A stretch of DNA of 64,000 bases from contig CM077159.1 of assembly GCA_039583875.1 (NCBI GenBank), positions 106,417,295 to 106,481,294 on the forward strand. The letters run 5' to 3'. Positions 1-10,388 of the stretch are shown one piece after another. This stretch comes from Platanthera guangdongensis (Eukaryota > Streptophyta > Magnoliopsida > Asparagales > Orchidaceae). Position numbers and translations under genes: made by a program. The notes below the pieces were generated by a model. It searched no databases and was not told the origin of the DNA. It saw nothing but the letters and a program-made list of their open reading frames with translations. Position 1 is the stretch's first letter, and every line of letters begins with the position of its first letter.

Positions 1-1430
1 ACTTCCAGAGGGATACACCATAGAATTTGCGTATTGTTCCAACACCTCCTTCTTTAGAATAATTGTTGGCTCTTATAAGGCAAAATCTAAGCAGACGACA
101 TCTAGTTTCCTGATAACAAACATGATTTCTTTTATTGCTTCATGAAAGCCATTCCTTACTACCTTACTTCCTTCATACAGATAATAATTCTTCTTGGGAG
201 CAATTTTTTAGCACCTTGGAGATTCTAGCTGTCGCGAGAGCTGGAGAGTGCTGGACAGAGACTAGGGCAAAGTTTTTTGTGTACTTTAAACCTAAACACT
301 TTGGCCTATTTTATATGCTTTTATAACAAGAAGGAAATGAAGTGTTGCGTACCTGCATAAGTGTCAAGTTTATATCTGATTGAAGATATTCACGTGGCGA
401 TTGACGCCTAGAACAAAAGTTTTAGCGTGGTTACTTCCTAGGAAATCTCCATTAAACTCCCAAATCAAGCTCTCTTGAGCCGATTTATCTCCTAAACATT
501 GGATCTAAAGATCTAGCAACAAGGGAGAGGGTAGGAAGCTCACTTGGTTTCTGGCCATGGATCGTGTCCTCCTTGGCTGCTTGTCGTGTTCGAATTTCTG
601 GCAATATTGTGTTCGGTTTGTCGTTCTTCAGGAAGAGGGAAAAAGTCAGCTGATGAGAAAGCCTTTCTGAGTTCGGTTATCCTTATAAAAAAGTGGCTGG
701 TGATTTTGGGTTAAAAGTCTGCTTGCCATGTGTCACTCTCCCATAGGACCGCACTTTTTATAACATAAAATAAGTTTCCGAAAAGATAAAATGTTGTCCT
801 GTACAAATTTATAAGTACCATAAATGACTTGGCCGTGCAGAGAAACTACTAAGTCCATTCGTCGTGTATACTCGATGAATTTTCGGAATCACTCAATGAA
901 TCACCGAGTGCATTAAGTCCGTTACACGAGTCATCTCGATAAGTACACGTGTCCACTCAACGAATTTCATAAGTCAACTCCTGTTCACTCGATGATTTGT
1001 GGAGTCCTCTCGACGAATTCTCAACTCTTTTTGACCAATCATTTTGAAAAATTTCACAAGTCCACGCGAGTTCACTTGGCGAATTCGTCGAGTCTTTTCA
1101 AGTTCACACGAAGAATTCATCGAGTCATCTAGACTAATTCACGAGTCTTCTCGACTATTTCTCGAGTCATCTCGCCAAATTGACGAGTATTCTCGACTAT
1201 TTCTCATTTAATCTCGATGAATTCATGAGTCTTCTCCACTATTTCTTGAGTCATCTCAATGAATTCACGAGTCTTTTAAACTATTTCTTGATTCATCTCG
1301 ACAAATTCACACCAGGCTTGTTCTAACTGCCGTCCTTGGACTTGGGGTTCTCTCCCAACACTTTCTACTGGTTCAAGTCACCATAATGACCCCTAAACAC
1401 ACACGAGGGGGTATAGCTCGAAATGGTACG
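1..1430 (-). repeat. GYP-1 probable 3' LTR (first part, runs off the window)
   Basis: Non-coding DNA downstream (in sense) of the GYP-1 integrase tail. On the minus strand it starts near 1430 with TATAACGTACCATTTCG, which is similar to chromovirus LTR starts of the TGTAACGT kind with a decayed second base. It contains a palindrome array (840-1315). No second copy is visible at the right edge, which would be expected if the LTR is over 3 kb and the two window edges hold different parts of it. The LTR call is inference. Confidence 0.45.
840..1315. repeat. Palindrome array in GYP-1 probable LTR (CTCGTGAATTCATCGAG type)
   Basis: About fifteen imperfect copies of a short inverted motif. One half is ACTCG or ACTCGW, the centre is GAATTC, the other half CGAG or CGAGT, with units such as gacgaattc, cacgagtc and catctcga alternating every 20-30 bases. 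In the better part (1080-1310) a longer period of about 55 bases is visible, ending in 'actatttct'. Many copies differ by C-to-T changes at CpG. Confidence 0.7.
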
Positions 1431-1455
1431 TTATAAATCCTATAAACAAACAAAA

Positions 1456-1473
1456 GATTTCGTCCACGAAATC
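1456..1473 (-). other. Perfect 18-bp palindrome near the end of GYP-1 coding region
   Basis: GATTTCGTCCACGAAATC has perfect 8-base arms around CC. Read on the minus strand it matches the GATTTCGTGGACGAAATC-like motif often seen just after the integrase tail of plant chromoviruses and just before the 3' LTR, which fits its position here. The family link is from memory. Confidence 0.55.
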
Positions 1474-1601
1474 GAGCTAAGTCTACAGATAACAAATTAC
1501 AAAGCATACAAGGTAAATGTTTTAAATTTACCGTGTGGAAACAATGCCGGGTAGCATTGCTGCATAATATCTATAGGTTCCCGTGTGTACACCTCTTTTC
1601 C

Positions 1602-2060
1602 CTAGTTGGACCACAAGACCTTCACCAATGAAACACTTTTACTCCTCAGCCTTCGTACATCATAATCTATTATCCGCACCGGCTCTAGTTGTACAGACCT
1701 ATCAGGTGCCATAGGGCCAGATGTAGCGGTGAAAAATTTCTCAGGATGAAGTAGTGCTTTCCTAAGTGAATACATATGAAAGACATTATATAAGTTCTCC
1801 AATTCATGTGGAAGCTCCAGCCTATAAGCTAATGGACCAATCTTCTCCAAGACGGTGTAAGGCCCCATATACCTCAGGCTGAGCTTTATCCTCCCATGAA
1901 TACACGACACACCATCCATTGGCCTGAACTTTAAAAATACCTTGTCACCACTTGGAAATCCACCATCATGTGTTTTACATCATAGTACTTCGCTTTTCGG
2001 CTCCGAGCCTCTAGTATGTGATCTCAGATCAATCTAATCTTAGCATCGGTGTCATCGATG
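1602..2060 (-). pseudogene. GYP-1 integrase C-terminal part (GPY/F-type motif and chromodomain-like tail)
   Basis: The open stretch 1919-1602 encodes 105 residues with MGPYTVLEKIGPLAYRLELP, the GPY/F-type motif of gypsy integrases, then EPVRIIDYDVRRLRSKSVSLVKVLW, the start of the degenerate chromodomain-like tail of Tekay-type elements. Upstream (1920-2060) the frame continues with stops through residues such as DDTDAKIRLI and DHILEARSR, the usual linker after the catalytic core. The preceding core lies at 15540-16218, on the far side of COP-A, and the TSD TACTC marks the break. The tail would tether the integration complex to chromatin. It is a broken copy. Confidence 0.85.
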
Positions 2061-2065
2061 TACTC
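2061..2065. other. TSD of COP-A, left copy (TACTC)
   Basis: TACTC lies directly left of the LTR start TGAAAGTG and is repeated at 15535-15539 directly right of the other LTR end. This defines the insertion of COP-A into the GYP-1 integrase region. Confidence 0.85.
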
Positions 2066-3602
2066 TGAAAGTGCAAGTTAGATCTGATATACTCTAGAGG
2101 GGGGGGGGGGGGTGAATAGAGTATGGTGCTTGCTAAAAACTTTTTACAATAGTTGTTGTATTCCTAAGTGAACAGGGAAGCAAATGAACTACAACAACTA
2201 TTTAATCAAAAAGCAATCACAAACCACAGCCAGAAAACAAAAGAAAGTAAGCAACCAGATGACACAAGGAGCTATAGTGGTTCCCCAATCAACCTGGGTA
2301 CATCCACTCTTCTACCACCCTAGGTAGGAATCCACTGCAGGATGAGTTGATCAGGTGTCCTGGGCACCAATGAGCTTTTGATAAGGTGCTCAAAAACCAA
2401 ACCAGATTTTTTGATCAGGTGTCTTGCCACCATTGAGTTTTGACAAGGTCTCAGAAACCAGCACAAACTTTTGAAGGGAGTTTGATAAACCCTTTACAAC
2501 AGAGAGAGAGGGATGAGATGATCTTCTCTGTCAACAATCAGAGAGAAGATAGTGGATGTTGTCAAAGCTCCCCCTGATATCTTGAGTTGTTCAGGAAGTG
2601 AAGCTTTGCAGTAGGGTGATAGGCCTTCAGAAAATTTGAACTCCAGCAAAAGATGATTTCAGCAACAACTGAAATGTGTGGTGTCTGGAGTCTTGAATGA
2701 TGATGGCCTTTGAACACTGGAATCAAAAGGGATCTGAAAATTTCAGTGTGTTGATCTCCTTTTATGATGGTGTTCCTGTATGAATTCTAAGACTGAGAAT
2801 ATCTGCAACTCTTTCTCTTTCTGTTGTTATGATTGTTGTAAGAGTTGTTGTTGATGATGTTATTCTTCTATGTTATTATGTTTTTTAGCAGAATATGAAT
2901 ATCTCTTTTATTTCTTGGATTTGAATGAATATTTCTCTGTCTAAGATAACCGTTAGCCTGTCATAAACGACTTCCTTAACTGCATTTGTCTTCTGGAGGA
3001 AAGTCCAATAAAAATATTCCTTTGAAAATCCCTTGAAACTTGCTCCAGATTAATTGAAAACGGCTACAAGATCCTTGAAATAAATGCTGAGAATAATTCC
3101 ATAAATATCTGAATTTGAATCTTGAAAAACGTCGATCTCACCAAAAAAACGTCGAACTGAGCTCCACTATCATCGAACTAAGCTCAGAGAATGGACTTAT
3201 ACTGAAATAGAGATTGTCGATCTGAGCTCAACTATCGTCAAACTGAGCTCAGAGATAGAGAAACAAACTGGAGACAAGAACGTCGATCTGAGCTCGAAGA
3301 TCGTCGAATGGAGTTCGACGACTTGTTGAAGTTGAGCTCAGAGATCGTCGAATGGAGTTCGATGATTCGTCGAAGTGAGCTCAGCGATCTTCGAATGGAG
3401 TTCGACGATTCGTCGCACTGAGCTCGACGAAAGGACTTAGTCTCCTGAACTGAAATATCTGGTCTTGAGAGCAGCTTTCAAACCTAAATACTAACCCTTA
3501 GACTCAATTCTAATTGACCTTTAGATCTATACAAGGAGGTCAAAATAGATTTCCTAAAGACATAGTGATCCTTGCCCAAATCAGTAATAGGGTGTTCCAA
3601 CA
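2066..3602 (-). repeat. COP-A 3' LTR
   Basis: Near-identical to 14011-15534 over its whole length. In sense it starts TGTTGGAACACC at 3602 and ends ..CACTTTCA at 2066, the TG..CA form. A G tract of 14 bases (2099-2112) stands where the other LTR has 7. It includes a palindrome array at 3125-3430. Confidence 0.9.
3125..3430. repeat. CGACGA palindrome array in COP-A 3' LTR
   Basis: About ten copies of the paired motif TCGTCGA or gTCGAACT / gAGCTCGACGA, for example 3350-3375 and 3395-3428, arranged as short inverted repeats with GAGCTC or GAnTTC between the arms. The same array lies in the other LTR at 15060-15362 with a few base differences. Confidence 0.8.
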
Positions 3603-3618
3603 ATCTCCCCCTATTTGG
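3603..3618 (-). promoter_or_regulatory. COP-A polypurine tract
   Basis: In sense, AAATAGGGGGAGAT lies directly before the 3' LTR start TGTTGGAAC. This is the position and make-up of the plus-strand primer of LTR retrotransposons. Confidence 0.75.
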
Positions 3619-3805
3619 GTTAGGATTACTATTTACAGATATTGGAAAAATAAAAACATACAAAGCAGAGATATAATAAACAAGACATTGCAGAAACACA
3701 GACATTATCTCAGATAGTTCAGAAAACAAAATATACTGTCATCTTACAGAATCATTCTTTTTCCTTGCTCTTTATAAGAACTATTTCTCTGTTAGGATTG
3801 AGAGC

Positions 3806-6697
3806 TTACTTCTTAGATCTTCTATCATCAGCTGCACCTAAAGAGGTTTGTTGCTTTGGCCTGGGCACTACAGCTTCTGGATGCACCTTCATATAGCTTT
3901 CTGAATCAAAACATTTACTGGAGGAGTATCTCTCAAGCTCATTCTTTCTTTGATCTGATAAAGTAGTGATATTTGAAGTATCTTTTCCTTGTTCTCTAGC
4001 TTTCTTAATTTGGTCCAAAGCAGCCAATTCTTTCATTCTTGCTGTCCATGAGGTGGGGTTATTTTCTGGATCCTCAAATGGAATAGGAGGCTCATATCTA
4101 TTTGAAGGATTATCTGGAGGAGCTCTGGAAGAGACTAGTTCTTTCAGCTTATAAGGGAAGGGACCAGAAGTTGTGTCAGATGGACCTTGTCCTTCCCTTG
4201 GATAAGGATGTTGCCTGGAATATCCTTTGGAGTACACTTTGAGTTCTCTCTGATATTCTCTATACTGTCCTCTTCTGGACTGGTAACCTCTAGATTGATT
4301 ACCTCTATACTGGGATCTACCTTGAGGTTGATATGAAGTTTGGCTTCTGGCAGAGGATTGGAAAGCAGAACTACCACCTGCACCTGAATCAGGTGAGGGA
4401 GGAGGAGGAGGAGGATTAAAATGGGAAGATCCTTTGTCATACTTTCTTTTCTTTTTCATAGCCTTCAGTTGATTCCTGGAGTATTGCATCCAAGGTTCTG
4501 TGATAGGGCAATCATGCAGTATGTAGTATGGAATGTCATTTGTATCTTTTACTTTCTCTAGAGGAACTCTTTTCATAGCCTTGCTTCTGGCTTTCCTTTT
4601 CCTTGTAATTGTAGCAGAGGAATCATCTGAGTCAGTCCTGAACTGATCATTATCTGAGCTTGGAGGATTATCATATACTGCATCAATCCTTTTGAGATAA
4701 TCTTTTTGTTGTTGAGACTGAACAGAAGAAGCAGCAGAGACAGCAATAGTAGCAATAGCAGGAAGTGGAGTAGAAGCAATACTGGCAGAAGGAGTTGTGA
4801 CAGCAGATTCAGATACAACACTTTCAGAAACAGAGGCTACAGCAGCAGTAGTAACAAATGAAACTGGAAAATAAATTGTAGGAGCAATAGCAGCAGTAAC
4901 AGCAGGCTCAAAAACAAATGCCTCTATCATATGCATGTCCTCAAAAACATCAATATCAGAATTAACAGAAACATCAGTAACAGCAGGAGGAGCAGCAGTA
5001 GTAGGACTGTCAACAGTGTTGAAGGAATTTATATAAGAGCTTATTAAGCTGGGGTCACATCTGGAAATAGGCACAATGGCCTTAGTCAGATCTTCAGATT
5101 GCTGGACTGGCAGGCAGTTGAAGTATATAGAATCAAAAATTGATAACAGTGACCTGAGGTCCACTGTGAGGAATGCAATAGATGCAGCTGGAGCTTGGAC
5201 TGAAGATACAACAGCAGGCAATCTTTCAACTTAATGAGGCATCTCCCCCTGCCTAGATGCAGTGAGAACTGGATCAAGGCACCCATGAGAAGGGATTGCC
5301 TGAGAAGGAAGAATGGAAGAAAGCCTGGCAGACAGTTCCTGAACTGTTTTGAGAAGGAGAGCCAAAGAGGTCTCCAGCAAGAGGGATAGCTTTGGAGCTA
5401 TCAGCTCATATAACCTGTCTGCAAGGGCTGGAAGATCTACTTGCTCAAGAGGTACTTGAGCAGAGGTAGGGATGGATGAGGTAGCAATGAAGGGTGGAGC
5501 AGCAGGAGATGTGGTAGGAGAACCCGTGGATTGAGGGAATGATGGTTGGGAAATTGGAATTGTGGAGATGGAAGAGAGTGGAATGGAAATGGATGGTGTG
5601 AAGGATGGAAGAGCAATGATGTCTTAAATTAGTTGTTGATAAGAGGTGGATGAGGATGGTGGCTCAGGAGGGGATGAGGGAGAATCATCCATATAAGAAT
5701 CATCTATAAGAGTGAAAGATGGAATATGAGAGGATGAATCAATATCTAGGTGTGGGTAGTGATGTAGAGGATGGAAGAGTTCTTTAGTGAGTGGTGGAGT
5801 TTGAGAAGGAATTGAAGTTGGAGATTGGGTGGAGATTATGATGGTGGATGTGACTGTGGTAGATGAAACAAGAGGTGAAGGAGGAGGAGAAGAAACAGGC
5901 AAGTCTTCTACAGGGGCAGAAACCTGAGGGGAAGAGACTGAGGCAGTCCTAGTGCTTGAAGTAGAAATTGCAGAGGGCCTGCTGGGCTTGACAATCTGCC
6001 TGTCCCATTTTCCAAATAGGGCACAAGTAAGCCTCTTGGAGGCATTGATGTGCATCCCACTGGAAACAAGCAGTGCAGGGCATATGTGGTGAAGGAACGG
6101 CCCTAAAATTCTTCCAAAATTAATAAAGTTCTTGTTAATCTTTTTCTTAATCAAATCAAAGAAAACTTCTCCCTAGTTGAGTTGTTTCTTGTCCACTAGG
6201 GCACCCATCAGACAGAGTTGATACCTAGATATGGTATCATGAGCTGAGTGTTTGGCCAACAATACCTTGCCAACAACATCAGCTAGAAATCTATATTCAA
6301 CAGACTGATTTTTCTTCAGCAATTTGCTAAGGTTTGCTTCTGAGTGTCCCATCCTTTCAAGCATATTAGAATACTCTTCTCCAGAAAGTTCAACAGAATC
6401 TGCTCTAGACTTTAATTGAAAAACCTTTGTCAATGCAGCAGGTGTTAGAGATACCTGGTTTCCTGAGATGCTTCCAACCACTGTATTCTGATCCAGTTTA
6501 TGGGCAGTATACACCCATTCCTTAATCTCATCTGCAGCTAATTTGATCCTTGTGGTCATGATGGTAACTAGCTGTTGTTCTTTGAAAAGTTCCAGAATCT
6601 CCTTGAAGATTTGATCACTGTTGTTGAAAGAATCCATGTCGATATCAAATCCAGCATCAAATTTCATTACGGCCAAGATGGCGACTGAGACTGCCAT
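3806..6697 (-). pseudogene. COP-A third ORF (plant transposon-type domain plus Pro/Ser- and RG-rich tail)
   Basis: One reading frame of about 960 codons runs from ATG 6697 to 3806, cut by three in-frame stops (6173, 5624 and about 5232). The first 210 residues form a folded, mostly helical region (for example LTPAALTKVFQLKS, then GALVDKKQLN and FGRILGPFLHHICP) that resembles the 'putative plant transposon protein' domain also found in ORFs of other plant retrotransposons. The middle is rich in Ser, Pro and Thr. The end has a basic QGRSQYRGNQSRGYQSRRG stretch that could bind nucleic acid. SIRE-type elements are known for an extra, sometimes called env-like, ORF in this place; I see no clear signal peptide or membrane span. 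The same frame across all three breaks shows it was once a single protein. Its function is unknown. Confidence 0.7.
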
Positions 6698-6834
6698 TGA
6701 TTACTGCAAAAACGAACAAACAAACGACCAAGTGTAGAGAAGTTTGGAGGGAAAGAGAAAATTTGCAGAGAGTATGAAAGCGCAAAGGGAGAATGACGGC
6801 CGAAAAAATGAGTTTTATATTAGGGTTCGACGCA

Positions 6835-7110
6835 GAAAAGGAAAGATCGTTGAACTCTGTTCGACGATCTTGGCTTCTAAAGGAAACTGAAAGGTCATCA
6901 ATAGCATCGATCTCCGTTCGACGATATTGGAGAGCGTCGAGCTCCGTTCGATGATAGTTCAGAAAACAAAATCGTCGAGCTCCGCACGACGATCGCTGAC
7001 CTGAAGAAGGATAGTTAGCACTATCTGAGAAGCGCTGAACTCTGGTCAATGATTTCGGAAGTCGTCAATCTCCGTTCGACGATCTGGGGGAAATCGTCGA
7101 GCGCAGTTCA
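6835..7110. repeat. CGACGA palindrome array between COP-A pol and third ORF
   Basis: Repeats such as 'gttcgacgatc', 'cgtcgagctccg' and 'atcgtcgagcgcagttc' recur every 25-40 bases. The motif is the same as in the LTR array of this element, but the copies lie in the pol-ORF3 spacer and run into the start region of the third ORF on the minus strand. Confidence 0.75.
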
Positions 7111-7195
7111 GAGACCAGAAACACTCTATACACTAGAAAAAGCACTTTGATTTGGCTATTCTTGGTCATTTTTAGATTTTTGAAAATCTTGGATA

Positions 7196-8110
7196 TTATT
7201 TTAGACTTCCTCCAGCTAACGTTCCTAACTGATTCAGGAAGAATGTATGTTTCTTTTCATCCAAGGGTTTGGTGAAAATATCTCCCCTTTGCAAATCAGT
7301 TGAGATATATTGAAGTTCAATTTTATTTTTCTCAACATTATCCCTTAGAAAGTGATGCCTAATTTCTATGTGTTTTGTCCTAGTATGGAGGACTGGATTT
7401 TGTGCTATAGAAATATCACTGGTATTATCACAAAATATTTTAGACTTTTTTAAGTTGTAGCCATAGTCTAGGAGTTGGTTTTGAATCCACAATATTTGTG
7501 AACAACAACTACCTGCAGCCATGTATTCAGCTTCAGCAGTTGAAGTTGACACAGATGTTTGTTTCTTGCAAAACCAGGAGACAAGTCTGTCATCAAGAAA
7601 CAGACAAGTTCCACTGGTGCTTTTCCTGTCTATTCTGCATCCAGCATAATCAGTATCTGAAAATCCAGTTAAGTCAAATGCTGAGTCTTTTGGATACCAG
7701 AGACCTAGATTTGGACAACTTTTTACATACCTAAGAATCCTTTTTACTAAGGTTAGGTGTGACTCTCTAGGGCTTACTTGGAATATAGCATATAGGCATG
7801 TAGCAAACATTATGTCAGGTCTACTAGTTGTAAGGTACAATAAAGAGCCAATCATTGCTCTATATGTTGTCTGATCAATAGGTTTCCCATGTTCATCAGC
7901 ATTTAATACAGCATTGGTAGACATAGGTGTTTTCATACATGATGCTTCAGACACACCAAATTTCTTAACCAATTCTTTTGTATACTTGGTTTGAGAAATA
8001 AATATGCCTTCAGCATGTTGTTTGATTTGCAATCCTAGAAAGAAGGATAGCTCACCCATGCTACTCATTTCAAATTTAAAATGCATTAGGTTGGAGAACC
8101 TTCTGCACAA
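7196..8110 (-). pseudogene. COP-A pol: RT C-terminal part and RNase H
   Basis: A 304-residue open stretch. It begins in the RT connection (MGELSFFLGLQIKQ, then TPMSTNAVLN, YRAMIGSLLYLTTSRPDI) and continues into Copia RNase H (DLTGFSDTDYAGCRIDRKST, where the first catalytic Asp lies; AEAEYMAAGSCC with the Glu; IFCDNTSDISIAQNP with the next Asp; HTRTKHIEIRHHFLRD). It ends at a natural stop after FTKPLDEKKHTFFLNQLG, so the C-terminus is the usual one. It is in the same frame as 8114-10348, from which single stop codons separate it. Confidence 0.9.
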
Positions 8111-8113
8111 ATT

Positions 8114-8524
8114 TTAATCAGTAGAGCCAAATATAATATCATCTACATAGATTTGTACTAGTAGGGTATGGGACTTATGGGTTCTAATAAAAAGAGTTTG
8201 GTCTACTCTACCCCTTATAAACTCATTTTTTAGAAGAAAACATGCTAGGGTCTCATACCATGCTCTAGGAGCTTGCTTTAGACCATATAATGCTTTATGC
8301 AATTTGAAAACATAATCAGGATGAGTTGAAGAGATAAAACCTGGGGGTTGTCTGACATAGACTTCTTCTTTGATATCTCCATTGAGAAAGGCACTCTTTA
8401 CATCCATCTGGTATACTTTGAATCCTTTGTGTGCTGCATATGCTAAGAAGATTCTTATGGCCTGTAACCTTGCAACTGGTGCAAAGGTCTGGTCATAATC
8501 TATCCCTTCTTCTTGAGAGTACCA
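8114..8524 (-). pseudogene. COP-A pol: reverse transcriptase palm
   Basis: The open part (8407-8114) holds the Copia RT landmarks [36 protein letters not shown] and the catalytic [14 protein letters not shown] (YVDD). A stop at about 8111 separates it from the next segment. Upstream (8524-8408) the frame continues with the usual [19 protein letters not shown] stretch after a stop at 8525. The YVDD site itself is intact. Confidence 0.9.
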
Positions 8525-9649
8525 TTAAGCAACTAACCTTGCCTTGTTCCTTACAATGACTCCTTGATCATCTAACTTATTTCTGAACACCCACTTTGTT
8601 CCAACAATATAGTGATCCTTTGGCCTTGGTACTAGTTCCCAAACTTTGTTCCTTTCAAATTGATGCAACTCTTCTTGCATTGCAATGATCCAGTGTGGAT
8701 CTTGCTCAGCATCTTGAATGGATTGAGGTTCAATTTGAGAAAGGAAGCAAGTGTGCATCAGGTTTTGCTTGACCTGATTTCTAGTTTGCACACCAGCTAA
8801 GATATCTCCAATCACATGGGAGATTGGATGGTCTCTTGATGTTACTAAATCAACAGGAGATGTTGATTGTTCACCAACCTGTGTTGTTGTTTCCTCTAGT
8901 GGTACAACAACTGGCTCTTCAAGAAGTTTCTCTTCAAGATGTTGAATGTCTTCTTCATCTTCACTGCTTTCCTCTTTTTGAATGATTTGTAACTTGTCCA
9001 AGTCTTCAGTAAGAAAGTGTACCTGCAAAGGTTCTATGGTAGAAGTATTCTTCTCCTTGAAAGACATGTTAGATTCATCAAAAGATATATGAACAGATTC
9101 TTCAATTTTAAGAGTTGATTTATTATATACCCTATAAAATTTACTGATCATGGAGTATCCCAGAAACACTTCTTCATCAGCTTTAGCTTGAAATTTTGCT
9201 AAGTATTTCTTGTCATTATTATGAATGTAATAAATACAACCAAAAATTTTAAAGTAATCTACTTTAGGTTTCTTCCCTTTGAGTAATTCATAGGGAGTTT
9301 TGCCCTTCAGTTTATGTATTAAACTTCTGTTCAACACATAGTTGGAGGTGTTCACTGCCTCTGCCCAAAAGGATAGAGGAAGGTGAGCATCTGACAATAA
9401 TGTAGTGGCAGATTCAATAAGGGTTCTATTTTTCCTTTCAGCTACCCCATTTTGTTGAGGAGTTTTAGGAGCTGAGAAAGTATGCCTGATCCCTTCACTC
9501 TGACAGAACTCTTGCATAAGAAGAGAATCAAACTCTGTCCCATGATCACTTCTGATCAGGGTAATGTGAGTATTGAACTCAGTCTGTATGCATTTGAGAA
9601 ACTCTGTCAAACAATTAAAGTTATCAGACTTCTTCCTCAGAAAGAACAC
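8525..9649 (-). pseudogene. COP-A pol: integrase core and start of RT
   Basis: A 374-residue open stretch. It opens inside the integrase core (FFLRKKSDNF, IRSDHGTEFDSLLMQEFC with the second catalytic Asp, and TPQQNGVAERKNRTLIESA with the catalytic Glu), passes the integrase C-terminal GKTPYELLKGKKP and FLGYS motifs, an acidic linker, and reaches the start of RT ([27 protein letters not shown]). A stop replaces a Trp codon of the FTW motif at the join with 9650-10348. Confidence 0.9.
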
Positions 9650-10348
9650 TCATGTGAATCTAGAGAAGTCATCTACAACCACTAAAGTATAAGATTTCCC
9701 TCCTAAGCTTTGTACTGTAATGGGTCCAAAAAGATCCATGTGTAACACATACAAAATCCTAGGTGAATCACTCTTATTAAGTGACTTGAAACTATTTTTG
9801 GTTTGCTTGCCTAATTGACAAGCTCTGCAGAGTCCTTCCTTCTTGTAGGGGCCAGAAGGTAGTCCTCTAACAAGGTTGTCCTTGGATAGCCTAGCAATGG
9901 TTCTAAGGTTTATATGTCCTAATCTCTTATGCCACAGTTCATTAGGTCTACTAATAGAGTAAAACAAGCAAATATCTACTTTAGTTAAAAGAAAGTCTAC
10001 TAAATAGATGTTACCTTTCCTTTTACCTGTCAACACAGTTGTGTTGTTCTCTGATTTGATCTTGCATAAGGATTTGCTGAAAGTCACTTGGTAGCCTTCA
10101 TCACATAGTTGACTGATGCTGATCAAGTTGTGCTTTAGTCCTTCCATATAGGATACTTTCTTGAATGTGACTGTGCCAATCTGGACTGCACCATATCCTT
10201 TTGTTAGTCCAAAGTTTGAATCACTAAATATTACTTTGGGTCCAAGCTTGGCTTTGAAGGATGTGAAGTTGTCCTTGGTTCCTGTCATGTGCTTTGAGCA
10301 CCCACTATCCAGATACCATTGCTGGTTTGATGTTGGATAGGTCTTCAC
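9650..10348 (-). pseudogene. COP-A pol: protease, pre-integrase zinc region and first part of integrase
   Basis: A 232-residue open stretch starting at a GTG (10348). It holds the Copia aspartic protease motif WYLDSGCSKHMTG (catalytic DSG), the HNLISISQLCDEGY block, the HHCC pre-integrase region (LWHKRLGHIN .. CRACQLGKQTK) and the start of the integrase core (LHMDLFGPI with the first catalytic Asp, then VVDDFSRFT). The frame differs from the gag frame; the join at 10349-10388 is described separately. Confidence 0.9.
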
Positions 10349-10388
10349 CTACACATAAGACAATTTACTTATTTTTGACCCAGTTTAC
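10349..10388 (-). other. COP-A gag/PR junction: stop codon inside a 40-nt intron-like block
   Basis: In sense the gag frame reaches AAG, followed by GTAAACTGGG, a TAA stop and ..TGTGTAG, then GTGAAGACC in the PR frame. The block has GT..AG ends and is 40 nt. Leaving it out would join the gag frame exactly to the PR frame. COP-B has a 39-nt block of the same form at 28888-28926. It is short for a plant intron, so recoding or simple decay remain possible. Confidence 0.45.

Noticed and set aside
4573..4821. Leu-rich open frame that might be a membrane protein
   Set aside because: It is a frame-shifted shadow of the Ser/Ala/Thr-rich part of the COP-A third ORF.
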